A DNA stretch of 35,239 nt from a bacterium (GCA_012517755.1 JAAYUH010000031.1:1-35239); one strand, 5' to 3'; positions 8,128 to 16,899 are shown, numbered from the stretch's first letter. Numbers and translations are program-made. Notes: a model not told the origin generated them from the sequence alone.

Positions 8128-9494
8128 AGAGAATTTCTTGATAGTGCTTTATCAATAGAAGTTCCAAAGGGAAGTTTTGTCTTTTTGCCTTTTATCGTCA
8201 AATCAACCTCATTCAAATTAAGTGCATCTGTAAATGTAAAAACAATTTGTTTTAGGAAAAGTTTCTCTTTGATTATGGAATCAATTCCTGATAAATCAAT
8301 ATCAATATCAATTTTTATAGTTTCATCACTTATTTTATATGATAGTAACTTTGAATTTGTCGGGATCAATGTTATTAAAGGAGATGGTGGATTTAAAAGA
8401 TTATTGAATATCACCTTTGCTTCATCTTTTGTTTTGTTATAAATTGTTTCAGGAGAAAGAAAAAGGTCGTTACCATCTTTATAAATATAATAAATTGGAT
8501 ATCCATACATACCTTCTGGAGGAGGATTTAAATCATAATACCATCTTGTTAAAGGTTTTGATGTGTCGAAATTCCCACCTATAGTTTCAACGCTTTTTCC
8601 ATCAATAAGAAAAAGCACTCTTTTTACTCCGGGTATTTCTGTAATGGAGAGAATAGTTGAGTACATAAAGGCATATTCAGAACTCGAACCAAAACCTCTA
8701 TAATTTAAGATATCAGAAGTGAAATTTAAATAGATCAAATCACCCTCAATTTTTAAATCTTTTAATATTGCTTCGTCTGGGATTGTTTTAGAAACTATAC
8801 TACTTAATGATGAATTTGGACCAGCCTTTAATTTGCTGAATATGAGTTTAGCCCATTCAACGGAATCTTTTGGTTCTGATATCTCTTCTTCAATAACAAT
8901 TGGATGTTCATTATTTTTATCAAAAAAGTAAAGGTTAACCTTTTTTCCTGATGGTAATTTTGATGAGAAAAATGTAAGTGATGAGGATATTGGCATTGAA
9001 CTCCAATATAAATCATTTTTTTTACCTTCTATAAGTATAGTGACATTTCTTAAAGATGTATTTCCAATTATAGTATTGACAATAGAATATAAAGATGCAG
9101 CTTCTCCAGTTACACCTTCAAGAACTCTATTTTTAATTTCTTTTGAAAAAGAAACTATAGCTTCATCTTTATTAATTTCTACTGATAAAACTCTTGTTTG
9201 TGGATCAACAACCTCTTTTAAACTTTCTGATTCTGGTCCTGAGACAAGCTCATCAATGAGTCTTTTTATTTTTTCCTGAGTAGAGGAATATTTTGGTATT
9301 GTTCTTTTCTCAAAAATCAGTTCATTTGACTTTTCATCAAAAAAATATATTTTTGCTGTGTCAGTTCCTCTATTAAAAATATTAAAATCAAAAAATCTTA
9401 ATGAAAACAAAAAAATTATCAAAAATATTAAAATAATAAGAAAAGCAATTCTTCTTTCTTTATAAACTTTTTTATTTACAGTTTTTTTTCTCAT
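8124..9494 (-). CDS. Membrane-anchored protein with repeated GerMN domains
   Basis: 456 residues from the ATG at 9494 (a TTG one codon earlier is less likely). A basic N-terminus precedes a membrane segment (about residues 14-32), so the rest is probably extracytoplasmic. At least two GerMN domains are clear: about 48-160 (KIYFFDEKSNELIFEKR through NVTILIEGK) and about 180-310 (VNLYFFDKNNEHPIVIEEE through VKRVLFLIDGK). A third, weaker copy follows (about 325-445). GerM-type domains occur in spore germination proteins and in non-sporulating bacteria such as LpqB-type lipoproteins; no sporulation genes are seen. No ribosome site is visible; TATAAT at 9507-9502 ends 7 bases before the ATG. Confidence 0.85.
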   Translation of the reverse strand: MRKKTVNKKVYKERRIAFLIILIFLIIFLFSLRFFDFNIFNRGTDTAKIYFFDEKSNELIFEKRTIPKYSSTQEKIKRLIDELVSGPESESLKEVVDPQTRVLSVEINKDEAIVSFSKEIKNRVLEGVTGEAASLYSIVNTIIGNTSLRNVTILIEGKKNDLYWSSMPISSSLTFFSSKLPSGKKVNLYFFDKNNEHPIVIEEEISEPKDSVEWAKLIFSKLKAGPNSSLSSIVSKTIPDEAILKDLKIEGDLIYLNFTSDILNYRGFGSSSEYAFMYSTILSITEIPGVKRVLFLIDGKSVETIGGNFDTSKPLTRWYYDLNPPPEGMYGYPIYYIYKDGNDLFLSPETIYNKTKDEAKVIFNNLLNPPSPLITLIPTNSKLLSYKISDETIKIDIDIDLSGIDSIIKEKLFLKQIVFTFTDALNLNEVDLTIKGKKTKLPFGTSIDKALSRNSL

Positions 9495-9512
9495 CAATTT
9501 AATTATATAACT

Positions 9513-10685
9513 TTATATGAATAGACCAAAAGATCTAAGTGACAGATATAAAAGAAAAAGGCCAAGAACAAGAAATATTATTGAGGTTACTAATTTAATT
9601 TTCCCTACATTTTTTCTCATAAATTCACCTAAATTTCTATTTGTTAAGCCAAAATAGACACCTAAAAAAATAATAATTAAAGGTAAGACAAACATCAAAT
9701 TATAAATTATTAAATATAGAGTAGCCTTACTTGTTAATTCTGGAATACCAATTATATAAACAATTGTTGGTAAATATGTTTGGCCAGTACATAAAAATTC
9801 AATTACGGATATAGGGAATGCTATTAAGAAAGCAGTTAGAAAAATTAAAGAAGATTTTGGTTGTTTTTTAATAATATTTTTTGCACTTTTCTTGAATACC
9901 CCTGGAAGTTGTAAAGTTATATCCTCACCTTCACCCCTTTTTATTTTTAAATAATCACGATATGAAAGAAAAGCAAAAAAAAGGACAAGGATAGACATAA
10001 TTATATACAAGATTTTTGAGAATAAAGCAATTACTGAATATTTTTGAATAATTCTAAACAAGCCAATACCTGAAAGTAGATAAGCAAGAAAAACACCTAA
10101 AGTGAATGAAATTCCAGTTAATAATATATCCTCTCTCTTCCTATTTTGAGATAAAAGAAAAGTTATAAAAAATATCAAGACAGCAAAAGCACAAGGATTT
10201 ACACCATCTATCAATCCTGCTGCAAATATAACCAAAACTCCAAAATTCTGAAAGTACTCTTTTATTTTTTCTTGACCAGAAATTGTTGAAGATAATCCTT
10301 TTAATAGATACTCTGAATCTTCATAACTATAATTATTAATTTTTTTATTAATATTATTGAAAATATCATTTTCTCTTATATAAACATCTTTACCAATAAA
10401 TATAGCTGGAACAACCCCCCTTTTATCTTCAGGAACACCATAAAATTCATCAAGTTTTGCTCTTAATTCCTGATTTTCTGTAAGAACTATATTAAGTTTA
10501 GTTATTTTTAACCTACTATCTTTAGCCTCAAGTGATTCTAAAAAGGGTTTAACCCTTGCACATTCAGGACAACCCTCAATATAAAAATAGTATATTAAAA
10601 TATCACCAGAATAAGAAAGAGTAATTTTAGAGAAAAAAGAGAATAAAAGAATAGTAAATAAAAAAAATAATATTAATTTTTTCAT
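9513..10685 (-). CDS. Thioredoxin-like domain fused to CcdA/DsbD-type thiol transporter
   Basis: 390 residues. A signal or first membrane segment (1-24) leads to a thioredoxin-like domain with C39-x-x-C42 (motif CPEC), ending near residue 120 (GVVPAIFIGKDVYI contains the usual cis-proline). From about 145 there are six membrane segments with the CcdA hallmark NPCAF (C165) and a second cysteine C299 in the CTGQTYLP motif. DsbD/CcdA proteins carry reducing power from cytoplasmic thioredoxin across the membrane. Here the soluble domain precedes the channel, the reverse of a typical DsbD gamma domain, which follows it. It lies 2 bases downstream of a TlpA-like gene, its probable partner. Confidence 0.88.
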   Translation of the reverse strand: MKKLILFFLFTILLFSFFSKITLSYSGDILIYYFYIEGCPECARVKPFLESLEAKDSRLKITKLNIVLTENQELRAKLDEFYGVPEDKRGVVPAIFIGKDVYIRENDIFNNINKKINNYSYEDSEYLLKGLSSTISGQEKIKEYFQNFGVLVIFAAGLIDGVNPCAFAVLIFFITFLLSQNRKREDILLTGISFTLGVFLAYLLSGIGLFRIIQKYSVIALFSKILYIIMSILVLFFAFLSYRDYLKIKRGEGEDITLQLPGVFKKSAKNIIKKQPKSSLIFLTAFLIAFPISVIEFLCTGQTYLPTIVYIIGIPELTSKATLYLIIYNLMFVLPLIIIFLGVYFGLTNRNLGEFMRKNVGKIKLVTSIIFLVLGLFLLYLSLRSFGLFI

Positions 10686-10686
10686 T

Positions 10687-11727
10687 CTATTTTAAAAATT
10701 CTACTAATTTTTCTTCAATATTTTGGGTCGTTGGAGAACCATGAAATAAAATAGTTCCATCAACATCAACAAACAATATCTCAGGTGTGAATTCTATTGT
10801 TAATAACTTGAGAACTTCTTGATCCTGATCTATTGCTATTTTTAAAATATCTTTATTTTGTGTTTTTGTTAAATATTCACTTGTAGTTTTCTCTTGTGCT
10901 GTTTCAGATATAAAGATATAGTTAAAATTTTTACCTTTTCTAACTTTATTTATTAGTTCATCAAATTCATGAGTGTGCTCAATACAAGTGCCGCAAGAAG
11001 CATTTGTAGATACAATTATTGTTTTTTTACCTTTAATCGTTTCATTTGAAATAAGATTTCCATTTATATCTATAATTTCAAAATCTGGAATTTTATCACC
11101 GACTACAAGTCTTTTATACTCTTTTGGTTCAGGATTTAGATTGTTAAAAGCCTCAACACCATAATCCATTATATATGAAAGAGACGAAATCTCTTTTATT
11201 TTATCTCTTATACTTGTTGAAAGTTCACTATTTTCAGCAGGAAGTGCTACTGGTTTTGATAAAAGATCCTTAAAATCTTTTCCAACAAAACTATTAAAAA
11301 AATCTTCCCAGTTTGTTTCTATTTCTGTTTTGATTTTACTCAAGGGCAATATTTTTTTAATTTTTCCGTCAGAATCAAAAGCAATTATCATTTTTACTGA
11401 ATTATCTTTATTTTGTAAAATAAGATTTGTAAAGTTTATCAATGTATATTTTCCAAGTAATGTGCCTTTTTTATTTAGAATTGTATCAAATGAAGCAGTT
11501 ATGTTGGGATCATCAGGTAAATTTATCACTTTTGTTTCATAAATTGTATAATCACTTCCAAAAATTGTTTTTAATCCTTTATTTAAACTCATTTCTCTTG
11601 ATGAAAGTGTTGGAATTAAAAAAATAATCAAAAATATTATTATTAGTACTGCAATAATTATGAAATATGTTTTCAAAAGGTTTTTCCCTTTGTTACCTTT
11701 TTTCTTATCGTTTTTTTCTTTGTTCAT
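10687..11727 (-). CDS. Membrane-anchored TlpA/ResA-like thioredoxin
   Basis: 346 residues starting at the ATG at 11727, which has the site AGGAGGTTTAT; the upstream TTG at 11745 is part of the end of alr. One membrane segment (about 17-40) anchors it. Residues about 205-346 form a redoxin domain with a GDKIPDFEIIDINGN opening and the active-site ASCGTC (C245, C248). The part between (about 50-200) is not a known domain; it is faintly like an FMN_bind region (DGKIKKILPL), which I cannot confirm. Such proteins reduce or exchange disulfides outside the membrane, and the next gene encodes the membrane channel that would supply electrons. Confidence 0.85.
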   Translation of the reverse strand: MNKEKNDKKKGNKGKNLLKTYFIIIAVLIIIFLIIFLIPTLSSREMSLNKGLKTIFGSDYTIYETKVINLPDDPNITASFDTILNKKGTLLGKYTLINFTNLILQNKDNSVKMIIAFDSDGKIKKILPLSKIKTEIETNWEDFFNSFVGKDFKDLLSKPVALPAENSELSTSIRDKIKEISSLSYIMDYGVEAFNNLNPEPKEYKRLVVGDKIPDFEIIDINGNLISNETIKGKKTIIVSTNASCGTCIEHTHEFDELINKVRKGKNFNYIFISETAQEKTTSEYLTKTQNKDILKIAIDQDQEVLKLLTIEFTPEILFVDVDGTILFHGSPTTQNIEEKLVEFLK

Positions 11728-11741
11728 ATATAAACCTCCTA

Positions 11742-12905
11742 TCAATCAAGTAATGATTTAATTTTAATAACTTCACCATTTTTTATATATACTTTAGGCA
11801 TTCTTTTTCCTATTCTCGTTACTATCTCATAATTAATGGTTCTACATTTTTTAGCTATTTCATCAGCACTTACCTCTTCTTTTCCATTTTTACCCAATAT
11901 TATAACATCCTCTCCGATTTGAGGATTTTCAAAATTAGAGATATCAATCATAATTTGATCCATTGTAACAGTTCCAACAACTTTAACTCTTTTTCCTCTA
12001 TAAATAACAATCCCTTTGTTAGAAAGTAATCTTGGATATCCATCTGCATAGCCAAGAGGAAGAGTTCCTATTGTTGCCTCTTTTTTTGTATAATATTTTC
12101 TCCCGTAACTAATTGGTGTATTTTCTGGCACATCTTTTATAAAAATCAATTTTGCTTTAATTGACATAACTGGATAGAGATTAATATTTTTTATTTCTCT
12201 TGATGGTTTTAATCCATAAAGCATAATTCCGCATCTAACTCCGTCGAGTATATATTGTGGTAAGTCAATTACAGTTGCTGAGTTTCCATGATGTTTAAAT
12301 GGTATTTCGATTTCCTCTTTTTTAAGAGAATCTACAACTTTTTGAAATCTCTCAAATTGAACTTTTGAAAAACTTTTATCACTTTCATCAGCAGTAGAAA
12401 AATGTGCATATAGTCCCTCTATAATTAAATTCTTAAATTTCATTACATTTTTAATAAAATCAACTGAATCTTGCCATAAAACTCCCACTCTTCCCATACC
12501 AGTATCAATTTTTATGTGAACTTTCACTTTTTCCTTTCTAATTTCGCATAAATTGTTGAGTTCTCTTGCAAAATCTAAAGAGTAGATAGTTGGGATTAAT
12601 GAAAAATCAAGTATATAATTTACTTGCTTTGGAAATATATATCCGAATATTAAAATCGGTTTAGATATACCATTTATTCTTAATTCCATTCCTTCTTCTA
12701 AGGTTGCAACTGCTAAATAATCACTCCCAAGTGTTTCGAGTTCTTTTGCTATTTCAACTGCACCATGACCATATGCATCTGCCTTGACAACTGAAATTAT
12801 TTTTTTATCTTTCACCCTTTTTCTAATAATTTCATAATTCTTTTTTAAGTTATCAAGATCTATTTCAGCCCAGACAGGTCTTAACAAAACAAAATCTTCG
12901 TTCAT
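11742..12905 (-). CDS. alr: Alanine racemase
   Basis: 387 residues, normal for Alr. The PLP lysine is K41 in VVKADAYGHGA, the catalytic tyrosine is Y267 (in PISYGRKYYTKK), and the standard GTLPLGYADGYPR, GTVTMDQIMID and HHGNSA motifs are all present. It converts L-alanine to D-alanine for peptidoglycan, so the organism has a cell wall. It overlaps the bpsA stop by ATGA at 12905-12902, and its own stop lies in the leader of the next gene, so coupled translation is likely. The N-terminus has ten extra residues compared with the conserved start (AEIDLDNLKKNY). Confidence 0.97.
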   Translation of the reverse strand: MNEDFVLLRPVWAEIDLDNLKKNYEIIRKRVKDKKIISVVKADAYGHGAVEIAKELETLGSDYLAVATLEEGMELRINGISKPILIFGYIFPKQVNYILDFSLIPTIYSLDFARELNNLCEIRKEKVKVHIKIDTGMGRVGVLWQDSVDFIKNVMKFKNLIIEGLYAHFSTADESDKSFSKVQFERFQKVVDSLKKEEIEIPFKHHGNSATVIDLPQYILDGVRCGIMLYGLKPSREIKNINLYPVMSIKAKLIFIKDVPENTPISYGRKYYTKKEATIGTLPLGYADGYPRLLSNKGIVIYRGKRVKVVGTVTMDQIMIDISNFENPQIGEDVIILGKNGKEEVSADEIAKKCRTINYEIVTRIGKRMPKVYIKNGEVIKIKSLLD

Positions 12906-13912
12906 GGCTTTACTACATATGTAAACTCATCAAAATATAAATCTCTTCCTAAATCAACTTTTCCTGTATATTTTGGTTTTTTTTCTCCATTGATTTCAAC
13001 TCTATATAAATGTGAATTATACCAGAGCTTCTCAGGATTTTTTATATTAAAAGGATTTTCTTTTACAATTAAAAGGTCACTTTCAATTATATTATCGCTC
13101 AATTTGTAATATGAAAAGTTTCTTCTAATATCGGTTATTACAAGATTCATCTCATTAAGAGATTTTTGTATTCTAAACCATTTATCTATATTTGATTCTA
13201 TACTACTTAGTCCAAAATATCCAGAGCATCTATCACCTTTCAATGCCTCAACCATTCTCGAAACAAAAATTAGTAACCCTTCAACTGTTTCAACTGGATC
13301 TGTAAAAAATGTATCAAATTTGTTTTTAAAAATATCTTCTAATGGGTCTCTTGCATCATAAGTATATACTTCTATGTTCTTAAGATTTTTCTCCTTCTTG
13401 ACAGAATTTATATAGTTAACTAATCTCTCATCTATCTCAAGAACAGTTATTTCATCAACTATGCCTGATAAGGAAAATAGAATACCCATCAGATCATCAT
13501 CACCAAGAATTATAATTTTCTTTTTATAAAGATCCCCTCTTGAAAGCATATATAAAAATCTTGATATTGCTGATTCATTATCAATAACACCTTGATCATA
13601 AACATTAGTAGGTAGTGGCCTATTTTTTGCTATTTCATCATATTCTTTAATTAGGGTAGACCATAAATTTAGATTATCGTAAACTCCTCTTCCATTACAT
13701 TTATCACATAAAAAAGATGTTGATATCTTTTTATCTATTTTATTTTCTAAAGAGAAGATGCCATCTTTTTCTTTTATAATTTTTTCATCTGAAAGTTTTT
13801 TTAATTCATCGAGGATCTCTTTTGCAGTATAATTACTTTTTGAAACAATCTCAAAAAAATCTGTATCTTTTCTTGACAAAATCATTAATATTTCTTCTCT
13901 TACTCTTTCCAC
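12902..13912 (-). CDS. bpsA: Branched-chain polyamine synthase (N4-bis(aminopropyl)spermidine synthase)
   Basis: 336 residues starting with GTG at 13912 behind the site GGAGGT. Order: winged-helix N-terminus (about 1-60), a small zinc-type CDKC (69-72) followed by NGRG, then the aminopropyltransferase/Rossmann part with the catalytic GDDDL (137-141), EIDERLVNYI and the DTFFTDPVETVEG segment (200-212). BpsA adds aminopropyl groups to spermidine to give branched polyamines, made by hyperthermophilic archaea and some thermophilic bacteria. The family's usual proline-proline in TDPPET is proline-valine here (P206, V207). It is the clearest sign of a thermophile in the window. Confidence 0.9.
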   Translation of the reverse strand: MERVREEILMILSRKDTDFFEIVSKSNYTAKEILDELKKLSDEKIIKEKDGIFSLENKIDKKISTSFLCDKCNGRGVYDNLNLWSTLIKEYDEIAKNRPLPTNVYDQGVIDNESAISRFLYMLSRGDLYKKKIIILGDDDLMGILFSLSGIVDEITVLEIDERLVNYINSVKKEKNLKNIEVYTYDARDPLEDIFKNKFDTFFTDPVETVEGLLIFVSRMVEALKGDRCSGYFGLSSIESNIDKWFRIQKSLNEMNLVITDIRRNFSYYKLSDNIIESDLLIVKENPFNIKNPEKLWYNSHLYRVEINGEKKPKYTGKVDLGRDLYFDEFTYVVKP

Positions 13913-13949
13913 TTATTACCTCCAAAAATTTTCATATAATAATTTTATA

Positions 13950-14840
13950 CTATTTGATTAAAAATTTAGATAATAGAATTATTGTTAGAGGAGAGATTAT
14001 TGTTGTTAAACCTACAGCTTTGGCAAGAGTTTTTTTATTTAAACCTATCTGTGCTCCATATATTATAGTTGCCATCATTGTAGGCATCATACTTTGTAAC
14101 AATGCAACATTCAGTATATTTATTTGAATTGTAAAGAAAGAAGATACAAAATAAAATAAAAATGGAAAAATTATTAATTTAAAAACTGAAACAGGGATTA
14201 AATATTCTAAATCCTTTTTACTGAATTTGAATTCAAGGTTTATTCCAATATACAACATAACAAGTGGTGTTGTTGATAATTTTAAAATATTTAATGATTC
14301 AATAATGATTGATGGCATATAGAAGTTTCTTAAAATAAGACCAATTAAAAAAGCAATTATTGGTGGTGAAATAAAAGATGATTTTATATTATTTATACTG
14401 TTACCTGATAAAATGGTAATTAATGGGTAAATAATTATAAGGAATGTATACAAATGAATCTGATCAAAAAGAATACCATATGGTAGATTGTTTGCTCCAA
14501 AAAAAATCTCAACAAGTGGATAACCAAGAAATGCTGTATTTCCCATAACTCCAGATAGTATAAGAGTTGAAAGTTCCTTTTTATCTTTTATATATAGTTT
14601 CCCAAAAACAAAAATTAAAAAAAATTGGATGATTGTTGTGAGAGGAACAAGAATGAGAAGTATAAGATAATCTCCAGAGAATTTAGTAGTTAAAAGAGAA
14701 TAAAGTATAAGAGAAGGTAAAGATATATTGAAAACTATTTTCTTTATTACCTCTCCATCCTCTTCTTTTAAAAATTTTATTAATTTAAGAATATAGCCAA
14801 CAAGTATAAGCAGAAGAAAAGAAACAATTTTATTTACCAT
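13950..14840 (-). CDS. AEC (auxin efflux carrier)-family transporter
   Basis: 296 residues, almost entirely hydrophobic, with about ten membrane segments. The N-terminal part (ILVGYILKLIKFLKEEDGEVIKKIVFNISLPSLIL) and a central FLGYPLVEIFFG are the AEC-family pattern seen in MleP/MdcF-type malate and malonate transporters. The C-terminal half repeats the N-terminal architecture (LKLSTTPLVMLYIGINLEF). The substrate is unknown; neighbours do not point to one. It overlaps the CbiX-like gene by 11 bases (14830-14840) and is followed by bpsA after 37 bases. The family call is firm, the function open. Confidence 0.85.
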   Translation of the reverse strand: MVNKIVSFLLLILVGYILKLIKFLKEEDGEVIKKIVFNISLPSLILYSLLTTKFSGDYLILLILVPLTTIIQFFLIFVFGKLYIKDKKELSTLILSGVMGNTAFLGYPLVEIFFGANNLPYGILFDQIHLYTFLIIIYPLITILSGNSINNIKSSFISPPIIAFLIGLILRNFYMPSIIIESLNILKLSTTPLVMLYIGINLEFKFSKKDLEYLIPVSVFKLIIFPFLFYFVSSFFTIQINILNVALLQSMMPTMMATIIYGAQIGLNKKTLAKAVGLTTIISPLTIILLSKFLIK

Positions 14841-15351
14841 CTACTGCTCCATTGACTAAATTAACAAAAAAATCACTAATAATATTGTAATCTAATTTGC
14901 ATAAATTAACTATCTCAAAATCTCTATATTTTATATTAATAAAATTCAAAATATCATCTATCTTACTCTCGTTCTCTTTTGAAAGAATTAAATCTGAGGT
15001 TATAAGAATTACTTTTTTATATCCTATATTAATTAAATTTTCAATTGCTTGATATATGTCTGGTTCGCAATAATCTAAAAAAGCTATATATGTTTTGATT
15101 TTTGATTTTATATAGATTAAATTTTTTAAATCTATTATAGAGTGATAATATTCATCATTTCTAAAATTTCTTTTCCATTTTTTAATTTCGTTGCTTATGT
15201 TTTCAAAAATTATATTTTCTTCATCAGATAATTCTAAATTAGATTCTATTTTTGATTTTAAATTTAAAAATTTTGATAGCTCATTTTTTGGGAAATCTTT
15301 TGGAATTCCACCTTCTCCAATCAATAATAAAGAAGTTTTATTGTTATCCAT
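14830..15351 (-). CDS. CbiX-like (sirohydrochlorin chelatase fold) protein lacking catalytic histidines
   Basis: 173 residues. The opening SLLLIGEGGIPKDFPKNEL and the central YIAFLDYCEPDIYQAIENL plus YKKVILITSDLIL match the CbiX/sirohydrochlorin chelatase fold, in which the first motif is GHGG or GHGS and a second histidine lies after the VVP(T/L)xL strand. Here the first is GEGG (E13 in place of the metal-site His) and the second region reads SKENESK with no His. So the protein has the fold but not the usual metal chelation residues, and probably is not an active chelatase. No tetrapyrrole genes are near. The stop of yjbQ and its start overlap by 8 bases, so it is translated with its neighbours. 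Confidence 0.6.
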   Translation of the reverse strand: MDNNKTSLLLIGEGGIPKDFPKNELSKFLNLKSKIESNLELSDEENIIFENISNEIKKWKRNFRNDEYYHSIIDLKNLIYIKSKIKTYIAFLDYCEPDIYQAIENLINIGYKKVILITSDLILSKENESKIDDILNFINIKYRDFEIVNLCKLDYNIISDFFVNLVNGAVDGK

Positions 15352-15745
15352 CTTTTAATATTTTACAATAAATTTTTCTTTCTCTTGGTCCATCAAATTC
15401 CAGAAAGAAAACTCCCTGCCATGTACCAAGCATAAGTTCTCCATTCTCTATTATCAGATTAACTGAACTTGATGTTATAGATGATTTTATATGTGAATCT
15501 GCATTACCCTCAAGATGTTTATAGTTTAAATTTTCTTTAGCAAATTCACTTAATCTATCAAGAATGTCTTCAATAACATTTGGATCAGCGTTTTCATTTA
15601 TAATTATCCCAGCAGTTGTGTGAGGAACATATAGAACACAAACTCCATCTTTAACACCAAGTGACTTAATAATATTTCTTACATAATCTGTTATTTCTAT
15701 AGCATCAACTCTTTTTTTAGATTTTATTCTTATTATGTTAAACAT
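15344..15745 (-). CDS. YjbQ/UPF0047 family protein
   Basis: 133 residues, the usual size. Conserved elements: VPHTTAGIIINENADPNV (about 43-60), HLEGNADSHIKSSI (about 78-91), ENGELMLGTWQGVFFLEFDGPR. These are the hallmark motifs of the UPF0047/YjbQ family, annotated as a secondary thiamine-phosphate synthase from one enzyme study; the physiological role is not well settled. The three conserved histidines are all present, including those in the HTTAG and ADSHIK motifs. It overlaps its upstream neighbour by 8 bases at 15738-15745 and lies inside the ten-gene run. Confidence 0.93.
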   Translation of the reverse strand: MFNIIRIKSKKRVDAIEITDYVRNIIKSLGVKDGVCVLYVPHTTAGIIINENADPNVIEDILDRLSEFAKENLNYKHLEGNADSHIKSSITSSSVNLIIENGELMLGTWQGVFFLEFDGPRERKIYCKILKDG

Positions 15746-16631
15746 TTTTTTCTTTCTCCTTTAATATCTCAATTGCTTTATCGACTAATTCTCCTTTAAA
15801 TTTAATATTTTTTAATTTTTTCAATTCATTGATTAAATCTTCTGTTTCTTTTCTCTCTAAATAATTTCTACCCTGTAGAGATGTTTCAATGAAATCTGCT
15901 ATAGAAATTATTTGAGCATCTATCGGAATATTATCTCCTTTTAATCCATATGGATAACCCATTCCATTGTACCACTCATGATGAAGTAGGACAAAATTTG
16001 CTATATTTCTTAATGGTTCTGAAGTGGATAAAATTTTATAGCCAATTTCAGGATGTTTTTTAACTAATTCAAATTCATCTTCTCTAAGTTTCGTTGGTTT
16101 ATATAAAATATTCTCTTTAATAGCAATTTTACCTATATCATGTAAAAGAGATGCATATTCAATATCTTCAATCTGATCAGAATTTAAATTGTATTTTTCA
16201 GAAATTTTTTTTGAATAATATGATACACCTTTAGAATGTTCATATGTTTCTATATCTTTAGTTTCTATTGTCTTTAAAAGAATTTTAGCTATCTCATCTT
16301 TTAATTTTTTATTTGTTAAATAAATTTCATCTTTAACTCCATTTAATCCATTAAATGAATAATAGGCATCAGAATCTCCGTTTTCTAAGTAACCTTTTTG
16401 TAATCTATATATAAAAAATTTTAATATGTTTGTATCATTTTCACTTATTTTTTCTTTTCTTGAAACCTCAATATATGAATATTCATTAAAATTCAATTTT
16501 AAATTATTTGAGTTATCATCTTTATTTCCAACTGCAACTGCTTTATCATTGAAAGAAACAAAAATATAGTCAAGTTTTAAAAAATCTTTTAAAATATTTA
16601 CCTCAGTTTCTAAATCTTTATAATTATTCAT
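15738..16631 (-). CDS. HD-GYP domain phosphodiesterase
   Basis: 297 residues. Residues about 1-110 are a poorly conserved sensor-like region without membrane segments; 125-290 are an HD-GYP domain: H132, H164-D165, K168, H193, H217-H218-E219, G225-Y226-P227, D246. HD-GYP proteins hydrolyse cyclic di-GMP. The usual DGxGYP is NGMGYP (N222). It is the first gene of the run on this strand; a TATAAT at 16654-16649 and GAGGAAG precede the ATG. Whether it truly cuts c-di-GMP is inferred; no diguanylate cyclase is in the window. Confidence 0.88.
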   Translation of the reverse strand: MNNYKDLETEVNILKDFLKLDYIFVSFNDKAVAVGNKDDNSNNLKLNFNEYSYIEVSRKEKISENDTNILKFFIYRLQKGYLENGDSDAYYSFNGLNGVKDEIYLTNKKLKDEIAKILLKTIETKDIETYEHSKGVSYYSKKISEKYNLNSDQIEDIEYASLLHDIGKIAIKENILYKPTKLREDEFELVKKHPEIGYKILSTSEPLRNIANFVLLHHEWYNGMGYPYGLKGDNIPIDAQIISIADFIETSLQGRNYLERKETEDLINELKKLKNIKFKGELVDKAIEILKEKEKNV

Positions 16632-16816
16632 CTATTGCTTCCTCTTAAATTATAGAATATAACACAATAACACATCTTTATATTTTACCATTTTTTAGTT
16701 TTTTTAATAGAATAAAAATATTTTAAAATAGAATAAATATCTTTATTTCGAAAAATAGAATTGAATCATGTTTTTTTAATACCTAGTTAATATATTAATT
16801 TACAATAACATACCTC
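16632..16816. other. AT-rich intergenic stretch upstream of groE
   Basis: The gap between the HD-GYP start and the groES start is 268 bases. Its right part holds the groE promoter and CIRCE. The remainder shows three AATAGAAT-like repeats (around 16707-16774) and the HD-GYP promoter -10, but no open frame of note or RNA gene that I can recognise. Confidence 0.4.
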
Positions 16817-16844
16817 TTGACAAAAGTTAATTTCAACTTATAAT
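16817..16844 (+). promoter_or_regulatory. groESL promoter
   Basis: TTGACA (16817-16822), a 16-base spacer, and TATAAT (16839-16844): a consensus sigma70-type promoter. The start should be near 16851, with the CIRCE operator lying directly on it and downstream. Confidence 0.85.
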
Positions 16845-16857
16845 TTTTTATTAGAAA

Positions 16858-16884
16858 TTAGCACTCTTTAATTTAAAGTGCTAA
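16858..16884 (+). promoter_or_regulatory. CIRCE operator (HrcA binding site)
   Basis: TTAGCACTC, a 9-base spacer, and AAGTGCTAA. It matches the CIRCE consensus except that the right arm begins A instead of G. Known role: HrcA repressor binding for heat-shock control of groE. HrcA is not in the window. Confidence 0.95.
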
Positions 16885-16899
16885 ATAGGAGGTGAATAT

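Noticed and set aside
8124..9494. Evidence of endospore formation from the GerMN domains
   Set aside because: GerMN domains are found in non-sporulating bacteria; no sporulation regulator, coat or germinant receptor gene is present.
16681..16816. A small RNA or second regulator site upstream of groE
   Set aside because: Repeats of AATAGAAT exist, but the sequence is AT-only low complexity with no stable stem or promoter.
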